Shown here in pieces: positions 12,013 through 22,800 of a stretch of 64,000 bases of DNA; positions within the stretch are counted from its first letter, which is position 1; every line of letters begins with the position of its first letter. The notes below the pieces were generated by a model, which saw only the letters and a program-made list of their open reading frames with translations, did no database searches and was not told where the DNA came from. The DNA is taken from assembly GCA_030386875.1 (NCBI GenBank), contig CM059580.1, positions 310,001 through 374,000 on the forward strand. Reading direction: 5' to 3'. The DNA comes from Morinoia aosen (Eukaryota > Arthropoda > Malacostraca > Amphipoda > Talitridae). The translations under genes were made by a program, and so were the position numbers.

Positions 12013-12246
12013 TACTCTATCACTTTCGTTGAAGATACACACATACAGCAATACCTACGATACATTTACAGTATGTACCATGACTTACAATACACGCAAC
12101 AACATCATTAAGAGCGAGAGCGTCGAGTGAGCGAGAAGATCGGTGGCATCTCTTTATGGACCCGCAGTTTATGGCTGCAAGTGTGGCACTTGAGAGCGCT
12201 GGCACTGTTTTATGGACCTCACGTTTATGGCTGTACGCATGCGGTG
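12013..12246. other. Spacer before the 32-bp array
   Basis: Contains the tail of the 72-bp family and two imperfect copies of a segment with TTTATGGACC and GTTTATGGCTG (about 12155-12190 and 12210-12240). A 79-codon minus-strand frame here has no supporting features. Confidence 0.5.
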
Positions 12247-12570
12247 CTGTAAATGGCAAGCGCTGTTTTGGGTGTGCGTTAGAAATGGCAAGCGCTGTTT
12301 TGGGTGTGCGTTACAAATGGCAAGCGCTGTTTTAGGTGTGCATTAGAAATAGCAAGCGCTGTTTTGGGTGTGCGTTAGAAATGGCAAGCGCTGTTTTAGG
12401 TAAGCGTTAGAAATGGCAAGCGCTGTTTTGAGTGTGCGTTACAAATGGCAAGCGCTGTTTGAGGTGTGCATTAGAAATAGCAAGCGCTGTTTTAGGTGTG
12501 CATTTGAAATGGCAATCGCTGTTTTAGGTATGCATCAGAAATGGCAAGCGCTGTTCCCCTCAGGGGGATA
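12247..12570. repeat. 32-bp minisatellite array
   Basis: About ten copies of a 32-bp unit containing AAATGGCAAGCGCTGTTTTG and GGTGTGCGTTA. Starts at 12251 and 12283 are 32 bases apart. Variants swap GGTGTGCG for GGTAAGCG, GGTGTGCA or GAGTGTGCG. Confidence 0.95.
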
Positions 12571-12888
12571 CAAATATTGTGTCTATGGGAATTAGAGCTC
12601 CCAGGGGGAATATGTGAGGTCCCGAGCTGAGAGTTAGATAGGCCTGCTTTTGTTGAAATAAAATGCTTTCGTTATGTTAAGAACTATCTTTTTTCGGTTC
12701 ACTGCTGTCCTGTTTCTCAGCTCCTACTACTTTATTCTTCAACTTTAATCTTGTTTCATGAACTTCTTTCTTATCTTACTATTTCTATGCTCTTTCTGCA
12801 TAGATTCGGTGTTCCCTTGCCTCCCTACTAAATGGTGCCTTCCTTCTTTCTCGCTGTGGATCGCCTTTGTTTCGAATAGGGAGGCTTA
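12571..12888. other. Spacer, no gene seen
   Basis: About 320 bases of non-tandem sequence. It includes a fragment ending AAATGGTGCCTTC that resembles 8761-8800. No open frame of interest is present. Confidence 0.5.
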
Positions 12889-13146
12889 AACTAACTAATA
12901 ATCTAATAATCTAATAATCTAATAATCTAATAATCTAATAATCTAATAATCTAATAATCTAATATTCTAATAATCTAATCATCTAATAATCTAATAATCT
13001 AATAATCTAATAATCTAATAATCTAATAATCTAATAATCTAATAATCTAATAATCTAATAATCTAATAATCTAATAATCTAATAATCTAATAATCTAATA
13101 ATCTAATAATCTAATAATCTAATAATCAAATAATCTAATAATCTAA
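12889..13146. repeat. 8-bp microsatellite (CTAATAAT)n upstream of the gene
   Basis: About 32 copies of an 8-base unit CTAATAAT with three or four substitutions (ATATTCT, ATCATCT, ATCAAAT). The array ends about 345 bases before the start codon of the large gene, so its length could affect upstream spacing or promoter structure. Confidence 0.97.
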
Positions 13147-13164
13147 GCAAGCGTGGTTTTGTGG

Positions 13165-13420
13165 TTGGGCTGTTGAACTGATACACTAGAAACAATAAGC
13201 ATTATTTAGCAGGAAAAAATCAACAACAACACACACTGAAAAAAAAACAAGTATTAGTTTACAAGAAAGACAGCTGCAGACACTAAAAATAACAAGTATT
13301 ATTTTACAGGAAAAGCAGCTGCAGACACTAGGAATAGCCAGCCTTGTTTTACAGAGACGAAGTCAACAGTTGCAGGCATTAGAAACAACGAGCGTTATTT
13401 TACAGAGGAGAAGTCAATAG
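13165..13420. repeat. Degenerate 45-53 bp repeat in the gene's upstream region
   Basis: Five diverged units, each with a core like ACAAGTATTATTTTACAGG followed by a GCAGACACTA-like segment. Cores begin near 13195, 13248, 13293, 13338 and 13389. This lies immediately before the presumed promoter/5' UTR of the large gene. Confidence 0.7.
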
Positions 13421-13421
13421 C

Positions 13422-13428
13422 TATAAAA
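13422..13428 (+). promoter_or_regulatory. Candidate TATA box for the large gene
   Basis: TATAAAA lies 63 bases before the start codon. About 30 bases downstream, at 13451, TTAGTT differs by one base from an arthropod-type initiator (TCAGTY). If used, the 5' UTR would be about 40 bases. An unseen upstream noncoding exon, with transcription starting elsewhere, is equally possible. Confidence 0.3.
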
Positions 13429-13490
13429 TCGATGCACTGGAAGTGAACGGTTAGTTACCATAGAAAAAGTGATGCGCCCTAAAAATCACA

Positions 13491-16400
13491 ATGGGGGACG
13501 AATCCGTTGTGGGCAGCACTGAACCTGCACCTGCAACTGGCACTGCTACAACTGGCGCCCGTGAACCCATCTACGCCAAAGTAGATAAAAAGTCTAAGAA
13601 AAAGAACAAGAAAACCGTTAATTTTGCCGTTGGAGACAGCAGTGACCGTGATGCAGAGCTCGGACTTGAAACTAATAAAAGTCTCCGGGATGTGGTGACC
13701 CCCATACAAGATGTGGGTGGGTTCATTTCACCCCGGGAGGAACTCAATTTTGAGGCATCTAGAGATGGGGACTACACGATTCATACTCGCAGGGATGCCA
13801 GCTTTGATGGCGCCAACAACCATAGTCACGAGAACCCACATCCGTCGCACATAGTCCCTCTCTATGATGATATTGGTCCAGTCAGCAAGCCAACGTCTCC
13901 CACGAAAATAAAAGAAGGGACTCCACATATTGGTCCAATCAGTAAAAGCACGTCTCCTATGAAAGTAGAGAAAGGGACTCCACATATTGCTCCAGCCAGC
14001 AAAAACGCGCCTCCTACGACAAAAGGGCAAGGGACTCCAAATATCGGTTCAATCACCAAACCAACGTCTCCCACGATAGTAAAAGGATGGACTCCACATA
14101 TTGGACCAACCACCAAACCAACTTCTCCCACGAAAGTAAAAAAAGGAACACCACAAATGAACGGTAATCTGGTGAGCCAAAACGCCATGACTAGATCTAG
14201 TCCGGAATCTTTGAGCGAAGGTCAAAAGGCCACGGTCAAAAGCGTGTTCCTCAAAGCGAAACTTCCTCCAGGTGTCACGGAAAACAGAAACCAGGAGAGT
14301 ACAGAGACGCATGTGACTAAAAACGACGTTAAATATTCAAGTGACAATCGTCCTGGCCTGTCTCCAAAACCTAATCCTTCCAATGCCCATGGAAACATCA
14401 ATGTTTCTAACCACAGCATCCGGGTCTCTGCAGAAAGCAGTACGTCTTCGTTCACGAGTTCTTCCACGCATTCATTTTCGTCAAAAACGGGCAGCAAAAT
14501 CTCGGTTGTTGATGAACCACTCGCCTTCAACCAGGATCTGAGTGTTAGCGGTTGCGAGGCTGGGGGTTCAACCGTTCCTGAAAATGGTAGAGAAAATCAC
14601 GGAGTAGTTAATTCTGATTCGGTGTCCATTTTCAACGATATCGGGGAATCGATATCTAATACCAACGGTATAGGTTATTTAGGATCCAATACTAATGGTA
14701 TCAGCGATTCGGCATCTAATCCAAACGGTATCGGTGATTTGGCATCCAAACCCAATAGTACCGGTGATTCGGCTTCCCATCTCAACGGCTTAGATATTTT
14801 GACACATAATGCGACCATTATCGACGATTTGATGAATAATGGTGCTCATATCGGCAATTCAGCCCGCGATGAAGCTGTATTAGGAATTTCTAAACACGAT
14901 GACACTAATCCAGATTACGCCGAACCTCGTGAAATTGTTTTACCGAATTCAGAACTTAATGAAACAGATATTGGTAATTTAAAACTCGATGAAACCATTA
15001 TCTCTAATGTTGACAAAACGGTTATACGAAATTCAGATCTTGATGAAACGGGTATAGGCAATTCAAAACTCGACGAAACCGTTATACCCGATGCAGAACT
15101 CGATAAAACGGGTACAGGAAGCTCAGAACCTGAAAAAATAGATAGGTCGAATAGAACACCTAGTCCTAAAAACGCGGTTAACAAAGTAGACGCTAAAGCT
15201 GGTTATCCAATGTACGGCAGTAATTCCGCGTTTGTCGGCTACCACGTTTTGAAAATGACCGGTGCGATCCCTGCTAATGATGCCACGAGAGTCAATAACC
15301 CATCAAATGATACGATACTTTTGCCTGGTCCATCAATAATCCGAGCGAGACGCCAAAACAACACGGAAATGTCTCTAGAACCTGACTCTAGGGCTAGGAC
15401 GCTCGTGAAGACCAAAAGAGAAGCGCGGTTCAGAGGCAGAAGTGGAAGCGAAGGAGGGGAAGTGTTGGAGTTTTCTAACTTTAAAGACCCTTTGGGTCCT
15501 CAAAACTCAATGGTCCACGCCATGAAGAACAACATGATCGATAAGACGGTCAGGTTTGCCCATGATGTTGGTACCCCCTTCGAGAGGGTGCCCAAAAAGT
15601 CCAAAGGCTGGACCAGCGTTAAGAACGTATTCATGGCCAAAAACAAACCGAAGCCTAAGCGGCTTGAAATTTCGTCTCCTTCACCTATTTCAGCTGATCA
15701 GCTCATGCAGAGCAGCTTGTCTAAAGAACAGCTGTCAAAGTTGAACCTGCCACTTGGTACACCAAGGACAAACTACAAAAACCCAGGTAACGTTCGTTTA
15801 GTAGGGTTATCGTCGGCAGAAAATAAATCTGGAGTCCTCGATAGGAAAGTCAGTTGGTCGTACGAGTCTATCCGTTTTGCAGACGATGGAGAAAACGAGG
15901 AAGGAGTTTATTCTAACATTGATGTTAGCCCCCAAACTACTGACAGCCGATCTGGGTTCGTGTCTCCCTTCTCAATTGCAGGCACTCAGGCACCAGCACA
16001 TGACCATCTACAACTTCCAGAAGCCCCGCAACAGACAGAAAAGAGTCACCTTCAACTTCTAAGCCGCAAAAACTCGACTGATTTGTCTGCGACGCCGACA
16101 TCGAGCGGGGGTAATCCAACGCAGTCACCTAACTTAAGAAAAGGACTCCAAACAGATTTTGATTCAGAGAAAACCTTTACCTCGAAGGATAGTCAGGTTT
16201 TGGCATCCTCCAACGGAGCTACACAATCCGCGGTATTACATACTATAAATACCGAGGGGAAATCTGTTGAAAGTTTTAGTGGAGTGCAACAACATACTAG
16301 CCAGACGTCAACCTCATTGAGAAATAAGTTGCCACATACCTCCACCGCGAGTGAACAACTCAAACAAGAGAGGTTACAGCAGCGTTCTCCCTCGTCTCGT

Positions 16401-19400
16401 GAACACCCAAAATCCCCTGAATTTCATGAGGGCTCCATTACAGTTTCGCAGGACACTGTGAACGTCAAGAATCAGCCTAAGGTTGACCACAACAGTTTTG
16501 GTTCACACGAGACTAATGTAAGTTCGGACGTCCATAAAGTCACTGGACAAGCCGACACTAACGAAAAGATTCAGACCCCACGAACGCCATTGATATTTTC
16601 TAATGACCAACTCGATGTCGTTTCGCCGCAATCCCCAAAACATTCAAGCAAGGAACTTTCTACATCCTCACCTGCGTTGTCTTCAGGAAGCAAGCCGTCG
16701 CCCAAATCAGAAGTAACGCAAAACGGAGAACCCTCATCTACTAAACAAACGCCACCCAATGTGAAACCGTTGCATCCTGTTAAATCGTCGCCATCATCAA
16801 AGCTAATACCGCCTCCATTGACGTTGCCCACCGAACAACCATTAGTCAAAAAACAGCCTTTACCAGCTGTGCATTCTGCACCTCTCCTTCAAGAAGAAAA
16901 TCCATTATCCGTGACAGCAAATAGTGAAATCAAGAACGACTCAGTTGATCATTCGAGCCTAGCTTTGGTGAAGTATACTGGCCCACCAAACACCAATTCC
17001 AAAAAACAAAACGACAGGAAACATTCTGGACCTTCTTTGTTTTTTAGAGATAGTAAGAAGTCGTCGCCTCTGCCGAAGAATAAAATAAAATCGGACAAAA
17101 AAGGAAAAAAGAGCTCTAAAAAATTGGACGAGAGCACAGCGGACAGTTTGAACGAGCCCACTTACGCTGAGGTGCAGAAGCCGCAAGTCAAAAAGAAGTC
17201 TTGGTTTGGTTCTTTATCTAGGCGTTTCGGGTCGAAAAGTCGCTTGAAGCCTGAAAAAGAATCGCCGAAACTAGGAAGTGTAAGACCTAAGAATATAACT
17301 GAAAATAACCTTGACTCATTTAATTCTATTGTGGAAGACACAGAAAAGTTGGACCCTGGCAGCGATTACACGAAGAGAACTAGCGTGCACGGCAACATCT
17401 CAGAGATAGTACCTTTGAAACCAGACAGAAAGGCGGTTTCTATGGGAAATGTCCATTCTGTAAAGAGAGCGAACAAAACACAAACCCACGATCTGCCCAT
17501 AACTCCTACCGAGATTTACGAAAGAAGGGCATTCGAATCATCTTCGAGCACTGTGAAAACCTCTTCTTTAAATACCGGATACCGTACAGGAGCCAGCACT
17601 TCTAAGTCATCTCTTGGGCAGAAAAAGTCTGTTTCTAGCTCCGTTCTCTCTAGCAAGTCTGACAGATTCACGCCAAAAATTGTTGGATATGTGCTGAAGA
17701 AAGGAGAATCTTTGGACAGCGTTCTAGAAGCCCAGACAAAAGAGTTTACGGTTGAAGACACACAGACAACGTTGTCGAGCGAGTCTAGCGATCGCCAGAA
17801 GACTGTATCAAACAGTAAACAGTATGAAAAACTAGCTCTGAAGCGATCCAAATCCGATAGAGGTGCTCACTTAAATTCATCGTTTGATTCTTCTTCAGGA
17901 TCTACACGATCAAGAAAAGATGATCTAGAAACTGGAGTACCGCCGAAGGGCAAGAAAACTTTGTCGGATGAGCAAAAAACACCAAATACAGGGAAAAAGT
18001 CAGCGGCAGACGTTCAGCATAATTTTCCAGTCACTCCGGAGAACACTCTTAACACTTCATTAGCCCCAAGACCTAATTTGGAAGACTCTCAATCCGTTGC
18101 ACCATCTTCCGACATGAAGACCGAACCAAATTCAAGGCCGGATGGGTTGATGACGTTCAGACGTCGTATGAAAGACGATTCATTCGAGACTTATACTAGC
18201 AAGTCGAGCCCTAACGACACCTTGGAGAGCATACACATGGATTCGGACCAGAAAACCATCCTTCACAAGAGCAGAAGCGTGGAGAGGCCTCCTGTAGTAC
18301 GGACCCACCACCATGTCACAAGGAGCGTCAGCGAACCCAGGTTTAGGCGCGACAAATCGGTCGCTCCTAAAGCAAGCGAACTCATTCAAGCATCCAAAAT
18401 GGCCCCTATTCTCGCAGACCACATGAACAAGCACAAACAAATCGTGTGCGAGGAGGCGGGAGTTCAGCTTCACTTTCAGCAAAACCAAATATTGGCGAAC
18501 CGCCGGCTCCTCATCACGGACTTAGATGACGTGTTCCCAACAGCCAATGGCGATCCATACGAAGGAAAAACTTTACGGTCCTCAGTCAGCCTTGACAGCT
18601 CAGACTCGACTCACCAGTCGATTAGTCGTAAACTTAGTTCATCGAGTCAGACTTCTGGAGATCGGGTGCACGTGCAGTTGAGACCGCGGAGTATATCGTT
18701 CGAAGGCACTGATATCAGAGAGTATCCAGTCAGTCACTACCGCCCAGAAACAGAGAAGATGATTGCCGAGGCGAAGAAAAGGCGAAAAGAAGAAGAATCC
18801 AAGAAGCACCAGCTGACGACACGATCATTTGATGAAGCCAACAAGCCTAAAGGCTCACGACTCGGTAAGTCCACCAAAGGCAAATCACCTGACCTCCTCA
18901 TACAGGAAGCCAAGATGGGGAAACAAGACTCCCTTCCTGTCCAGAGACTCACGTCGTACGACGTTACAGAACAAAACCTAAAGGATAAGACACGCAGTAA
19001 TGACGTCCCTATTCGGGAAGATATGTTGGTCAAGAATCCCATTTACCAGTCGATATCTGAGAAGGATTACACGGTTGAAGCGGACCTATCTGGGAGTATC
19101 TATACTCACAGTCACGGGGGCGGTAGACCAGCCATTAGCAAGCAAGACAGCCTTGCTTCTTACAATAGCGTTACTCATGACACCCTAAGTAAAGGTCACT
19201 ACGTACCTCGGTACGACCGAGATGAATCTGGTCCCAAAGACTCAAACGAAAATGGTTTTCCGGAGTACGTAGCACGTGGGGCTAGGCTACAGCAGCCTGA
19301 ACATCGGTCAGTATCACGGGCGACTTCTTCAGTATCTCAAAACGTAAACAGTTACCCTGAACCACAGAGTGTCTCCCCTCATCGTTGCAACCACCCTGAC

Positions 19401-20114
19401 CACCACCGGCCTCCCCCCATGGTCCCCACTAAGCCCGGGACCACACATCCACCTCCATTGTCTCAAAACGTAGTTTATCTCCAGAGGGTGACAGGAGACG
19501 GTATGCGGGTGCCCCTTTTAGGCACGGTCAGGCCACGCCCACCGGCTCCCCAACATGTGATCACCCAAAACATCCTCACCCCGTACGTGTCAGTGCCCGC
19601 TTACGGGTACCCCCCGCAGTGCTACGTGCCTGTCATGCAAACGCATCAAGTGACTCAACCTCTTTTGAGCTCGTCGTCCCTGAACATATATCAAGGGCAG
19701 CTGCCGGCGCCTCTCCAGCACTACGACACGTACTACCAAATGCAGTATAGGGCACACACCCCGTACCGGCCCCTGTACCCGCCTGGGTACGGTCGGTACC
19801 GACCAGCTGAGGGTATCGATGAGCCGTACGTGGGACCGTACTACGAACAGCAGGTCCTTCAAAGGAGCCATCGGGGGCCGGCCAAGGATATAAAGACACA
19901 GGCCGTGTACGACTGGGCTCACGAACGGCTGGCCCACGAGTCGCCAGAGGTACAAGCGCGCTACCGCAACCAGCCCCAGCCAATCAGGAGCGGCCTCCCC
20001 GCCTTCCGACCAATGGCGACTCGCGCTCAGAACCGCGCCCACCACCCCGTCATCATCGAAGAAATAGACGATAAGCTTAAGCAGTTATCGCCGCTTGCGT
20101 ACAGTACGTTGAAG
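13491..20114 (+). CDS. Giant first coding exon of a large low-complexity protein (2208 codons), function unknown
   Basis: I do not recognise this protein. The start ATG has a favourable context (A at -3, G at +4), and an in-frame TGA at 13470-13472 excludes an earlier start in this exon. The frame runs 2208 codons to AAG/GTAAGA at 20114/20115, so the exon ends in phase 0; 3' exons are not seen. The protein is Ser/Thr/Pro/Lys-rich and mostly predicted disordered by eye. Visible features: related motifs EPIYAKV (25-31) and EPTYAEV (1222-1228), each followed by lysine-rich sequence; KTVNF (41-45) and KTVRF (685-689), which fit the PP1-docking RVxF pattern; five 19-residue repeats with SPTK-type sites (128-222); degenerate 10-residue repeats (389-458 and 486-553); SWFGSLSRRFGSKSR at 1237; a charged, possibly helical stretch EKMIAEAKKRRKEEESKKHQ (1755-1774); and a Pro/Tyr-rich C-terminal part (about 1955-2130). 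No signal peptide, catalytic domain or zinc finger is seen. A cytoskeletal or junctional scaffold would fit but is only a guess. Confidence 0.88.
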
Positions 20115-20120
20115 GTAAGA
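20115..20120 (+). promoter_or_regulatory. Splice donor of the giant exon
   Basis: AAG/GTAAGA matches the donor consensus. Codon use and composition change at once: read-through gives 41 residues dominated by Phe, Leu and Val and then stops at 20238-20240. If the intron were retained, the protein would gain a hydrophobic tail, which could act as a membrane anchor, but intron sequence is the simpler reading. Confidence 0.75.
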
Positions 20121-20695
20121 TGGACTTTTTTGGCATCTTTTGTTTTTTTGCTGTTTTTTGCGGAGTTTATCACACCATCTGATTGTGTCACTTTCACGTT
20201 GTGGTTTATCTGTCGATTTTTATGTGGACCATTTGATTGATTGGTCATTGTTTTGTCTGGGCTTCTTATTTCCAGCAACAAAAATCTGACGAATGTTTTT
20301 TTTCTTCTGATGTTATTGAGGAACTATTCTCCTGTCAAATTATCCCTCACTCCCTGTAAGCAAGTGATGAATTAATGCAAAATTATTGTTCTCCCTGATT
20401 TTTTTTTGAGGATCATGAAATTAAGTTATCATGGAAGGTTAGCAGAAAGGCAACATTTTGGCAATCCTAATATCACAAAAATCCATGGATTAATTCATTG
20501 TTTTCGAAATCTAACACCTGTGCATTTTCGAACACAAAAATTTCTGTGAACAGACCTTCTTTAAAAACTTGAACATCGGAGCAGCGTGACGTACGCACCT
20601 CCCACGACAGCGGCCAACGGCCAACTGAAGCGAGCACCCACAAGTAGACAATTTTGGGCGGGGCTTACTAAACAAGACACTCTCTAATGGCCCTC

Positions 20696-20964
20696 AAGGC
20701 CTGTTTACACGATCATTGAGTGCGCGCGTGAGCAGTGAAGAGAGGCGCAAGTCCCGCCCACTTTCTCTCGCTTCAGGAGCATTTACTTGCTCAAAGACAG
20801 TGTGGCTGTAACGATACTGACGAGCTCTGGCCAGCGCCATGAAAACAAGCATGATTCGCATTGTCATTGAGCAGTAAATGGGCCTGAAGCGAAAGAAAGT
20901 GGGCGGGGCTTACGTCTCTCTTCACTGCTCACGCGCGCACTCAATGATCGTATAAATAGGCCTT
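20696..20964. mobile_element. MITE-like foldback element, 269 bp
   Basis: The left arm 20696-20797 and right arm 20863-20964 are inverted copies of about 100 bases. Both start AAGGCCT at the outer edge, continue ACGATCATTGAGTGCGCGCG and contain the GGGCGGG / CCCGCCC box and GCTTCAGG. A few mismatches and a short indel separate the arms. The centre (about 65 bases) has no coding capacity. This is the structure of a non-autonomous foldback transposon. I could not identify a target-site duplication, so the superfamily is undetermined. Confidence 0.8.
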
Positions 20965-21289
20965 AACATTGTCAACAATTTATTTAGTAATTTATAACTT
21001 GTAAACCATTATTATAAGGCATTGAACTTGCTAGTTGTAATTCACCTAGCGTATATAACATACCCAACTCACCACATATAACTTACTCAACTTGAAACAT
21101 ATAATAACTTAACCAACTTATAACGTTTAATTTATAACCTACTTAACTTTTAACGTACAAATAGATAAATATAAGTGGGATATAATTTTGCGTAACATTT
21201 GCATAGACTTTTGTTGCTGGGACACATGGTGAAATGATGTAAATTGCTTCCGATTTCTGTGTACCCTTCTGGAATATATCATGTTTACG

Positions 21290-21610
21290 GTCCCCTTAGT
21301 GTACTGTGCATTGATTCCCCTCTCCCCTCTCCCATACTCCCCTAACTCCCTCACTCTCATCCATCTGAACTCCTCACTCCACTCCCCCCTCCCCACTCTT
21401 TCACTCCCTCTACTCATTATTTCCCCTATTCTCCCACTCCCCTCCTTCCCCTACTCCTCCCTAATCCCACTCCCTCCTCTTTACTCCCTCTACTCCTCCC
21501 CTACTCTCCCTACTCCCTCCCACTCCGCTCCCTGAACTTAACCCTCCCCCATACTACCTCTCCCACTACTCCCTCTCCCGCTCCCCAATCCCCCACTTCC
21601 TCCCCCACCC
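21290..21610. repeat. CT-rich low-complexity tract
   Basis: About 320 bases almost purely C and T on the + strand, built from ACTCCCT/CTCCCC words without a fixed period. It lies just outside the inverted-repeat arm. Confidence 0.85.
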
Positions 21611-21700
21611 CGATGCACCACTCGGCGCATTTCTTGTCAGACCCGGAAATGGTTTTGATTTTAGCTATTTCTTTCGGGAAATGTGCAGATATTTAGGGAA

Positions 21701-22506
21701 ATGTTCAGATGTGGGGGGAAATGTTCAGATGTGGAGGGTAATGTTCCGATGTGGAGGGCAATGTTCAGATGTGGAGGGAAATGTTCAGATGTGGAGGGAA
21801 ATGTTCAGATGTGGAGGGTAATGTTCAGATGTGGAGGGCAATGTTCAGATGTGGAGGGAAATGTTCAGATGTGGAGGGAAATGTTCAGATGTGGAGGGAA
21901 ATGTTCAGATGTGGAGGGAAATGTTCAGATGTGGAGGGAAATGTTCAGATGTGGAGGGTAATGTTCAGATGTGGAGGGCAATGTTCAGATGTGGAGGGAA
22001 ATGTTCAGATGTGGAGGGCAATGTTCAGATGTGGAGGGAAATGTTCAGGTGTGGCGGGAAATGTTCAGATGTGGAGGGAAATGTTCAGGTGTGGAGGGAA
22101 ATGTTCAGGTGTGGCGGTAAATGTTCAGATGTGGGGGGAAATGTTCAGGTGTGGAGGGAAATGTTCAGGTGTGGAGGGAAATGTTCAGGTGTGGAGGGAA
22201 ATGTTCAGGTGTGGAGGGAAATGTTCAGGTGTGGCGGGAAATGTTCAGATGTGGAGGGAAATGTTCAGATGTGGAGGGAAATGTTCAGGTGTGGAGGGAA
22301 ATGTTCAGGTGTGGCGGTAAATGTTCAGATGTGGGGGGAAATGTTCAGGTGTGGCGGGAAATGTTCAGATGTGGAGGGAAATGTTCAGATGTGGCGGGAA
22401 ATGTTCAGATGTGGGGGGAAATGTTCAGATGTGGAGGGAAATGTTCAGATGTGGAGGGAAATGTTCAGATGTGGCGGGAAATGTTCAGATGTGGAGGGAA
22501 ATGTTC
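21701..22506. repeat. 20-bp array ATGTTCAGATGTGGAGGGAA (left arm)
   Basis: About 40 copies of a 20-base unit with no indels across the array. Variants are GGCGGG or GGGGGG for GGAGGG, and CAGGTG for CAGATG; the CAGGTG units cluster at 22045-22360. Open frames of 62-245 codons are stop-free repeat artefacts. The same array, reverse-complemented, occupies 63405-64000. Confidence 0.97.
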
Positions 22507-22800
22507 TAGAACATTGTTTTTTGAAACAAGGTTTCTTTGAACCTATGATTTATATCGTTAATATTTAGAAAATAATAATAATGAAAACATTTTATCTTTG
22601 TCTCATGATACCGTTAATATCATTAATATCAAGATGCAATTAATAACAGAATGATAAGATGATAATGTTAGTTAATGTTTGTCTCCTGATATCTTTGTTA
22701 TCGCAAACAATTATATTAATTGTGATATTGGTTAAATTATTCCCGGGATACCATAAGTACCACAAAAATATTGAAGATATTAGTTAATATTCATCTCGTT
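22507..22800. other. Unique spacer, mirrored at 63074-63404
   Basis: AT-rich spacer between the two 20-bp arrays. The same sequence in reverse complement, with scattered substitutions and small indels, separates the corresponding arrays on the right. No gene is seen. Confidence 0.75.

Larger units (their letters stand above)
20121..21700 (+). other. Intron sequence 3' of the giant exon
   Basis: AT-rich sequence with a foldback element (20696-20964) and a CT-rich tract (21290-21610). No acceptor followed by a coding-like frame was found before the tandem arrays. If the gene continues to the right, this intron is longer than 17 kb. Confidence 0.6.
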
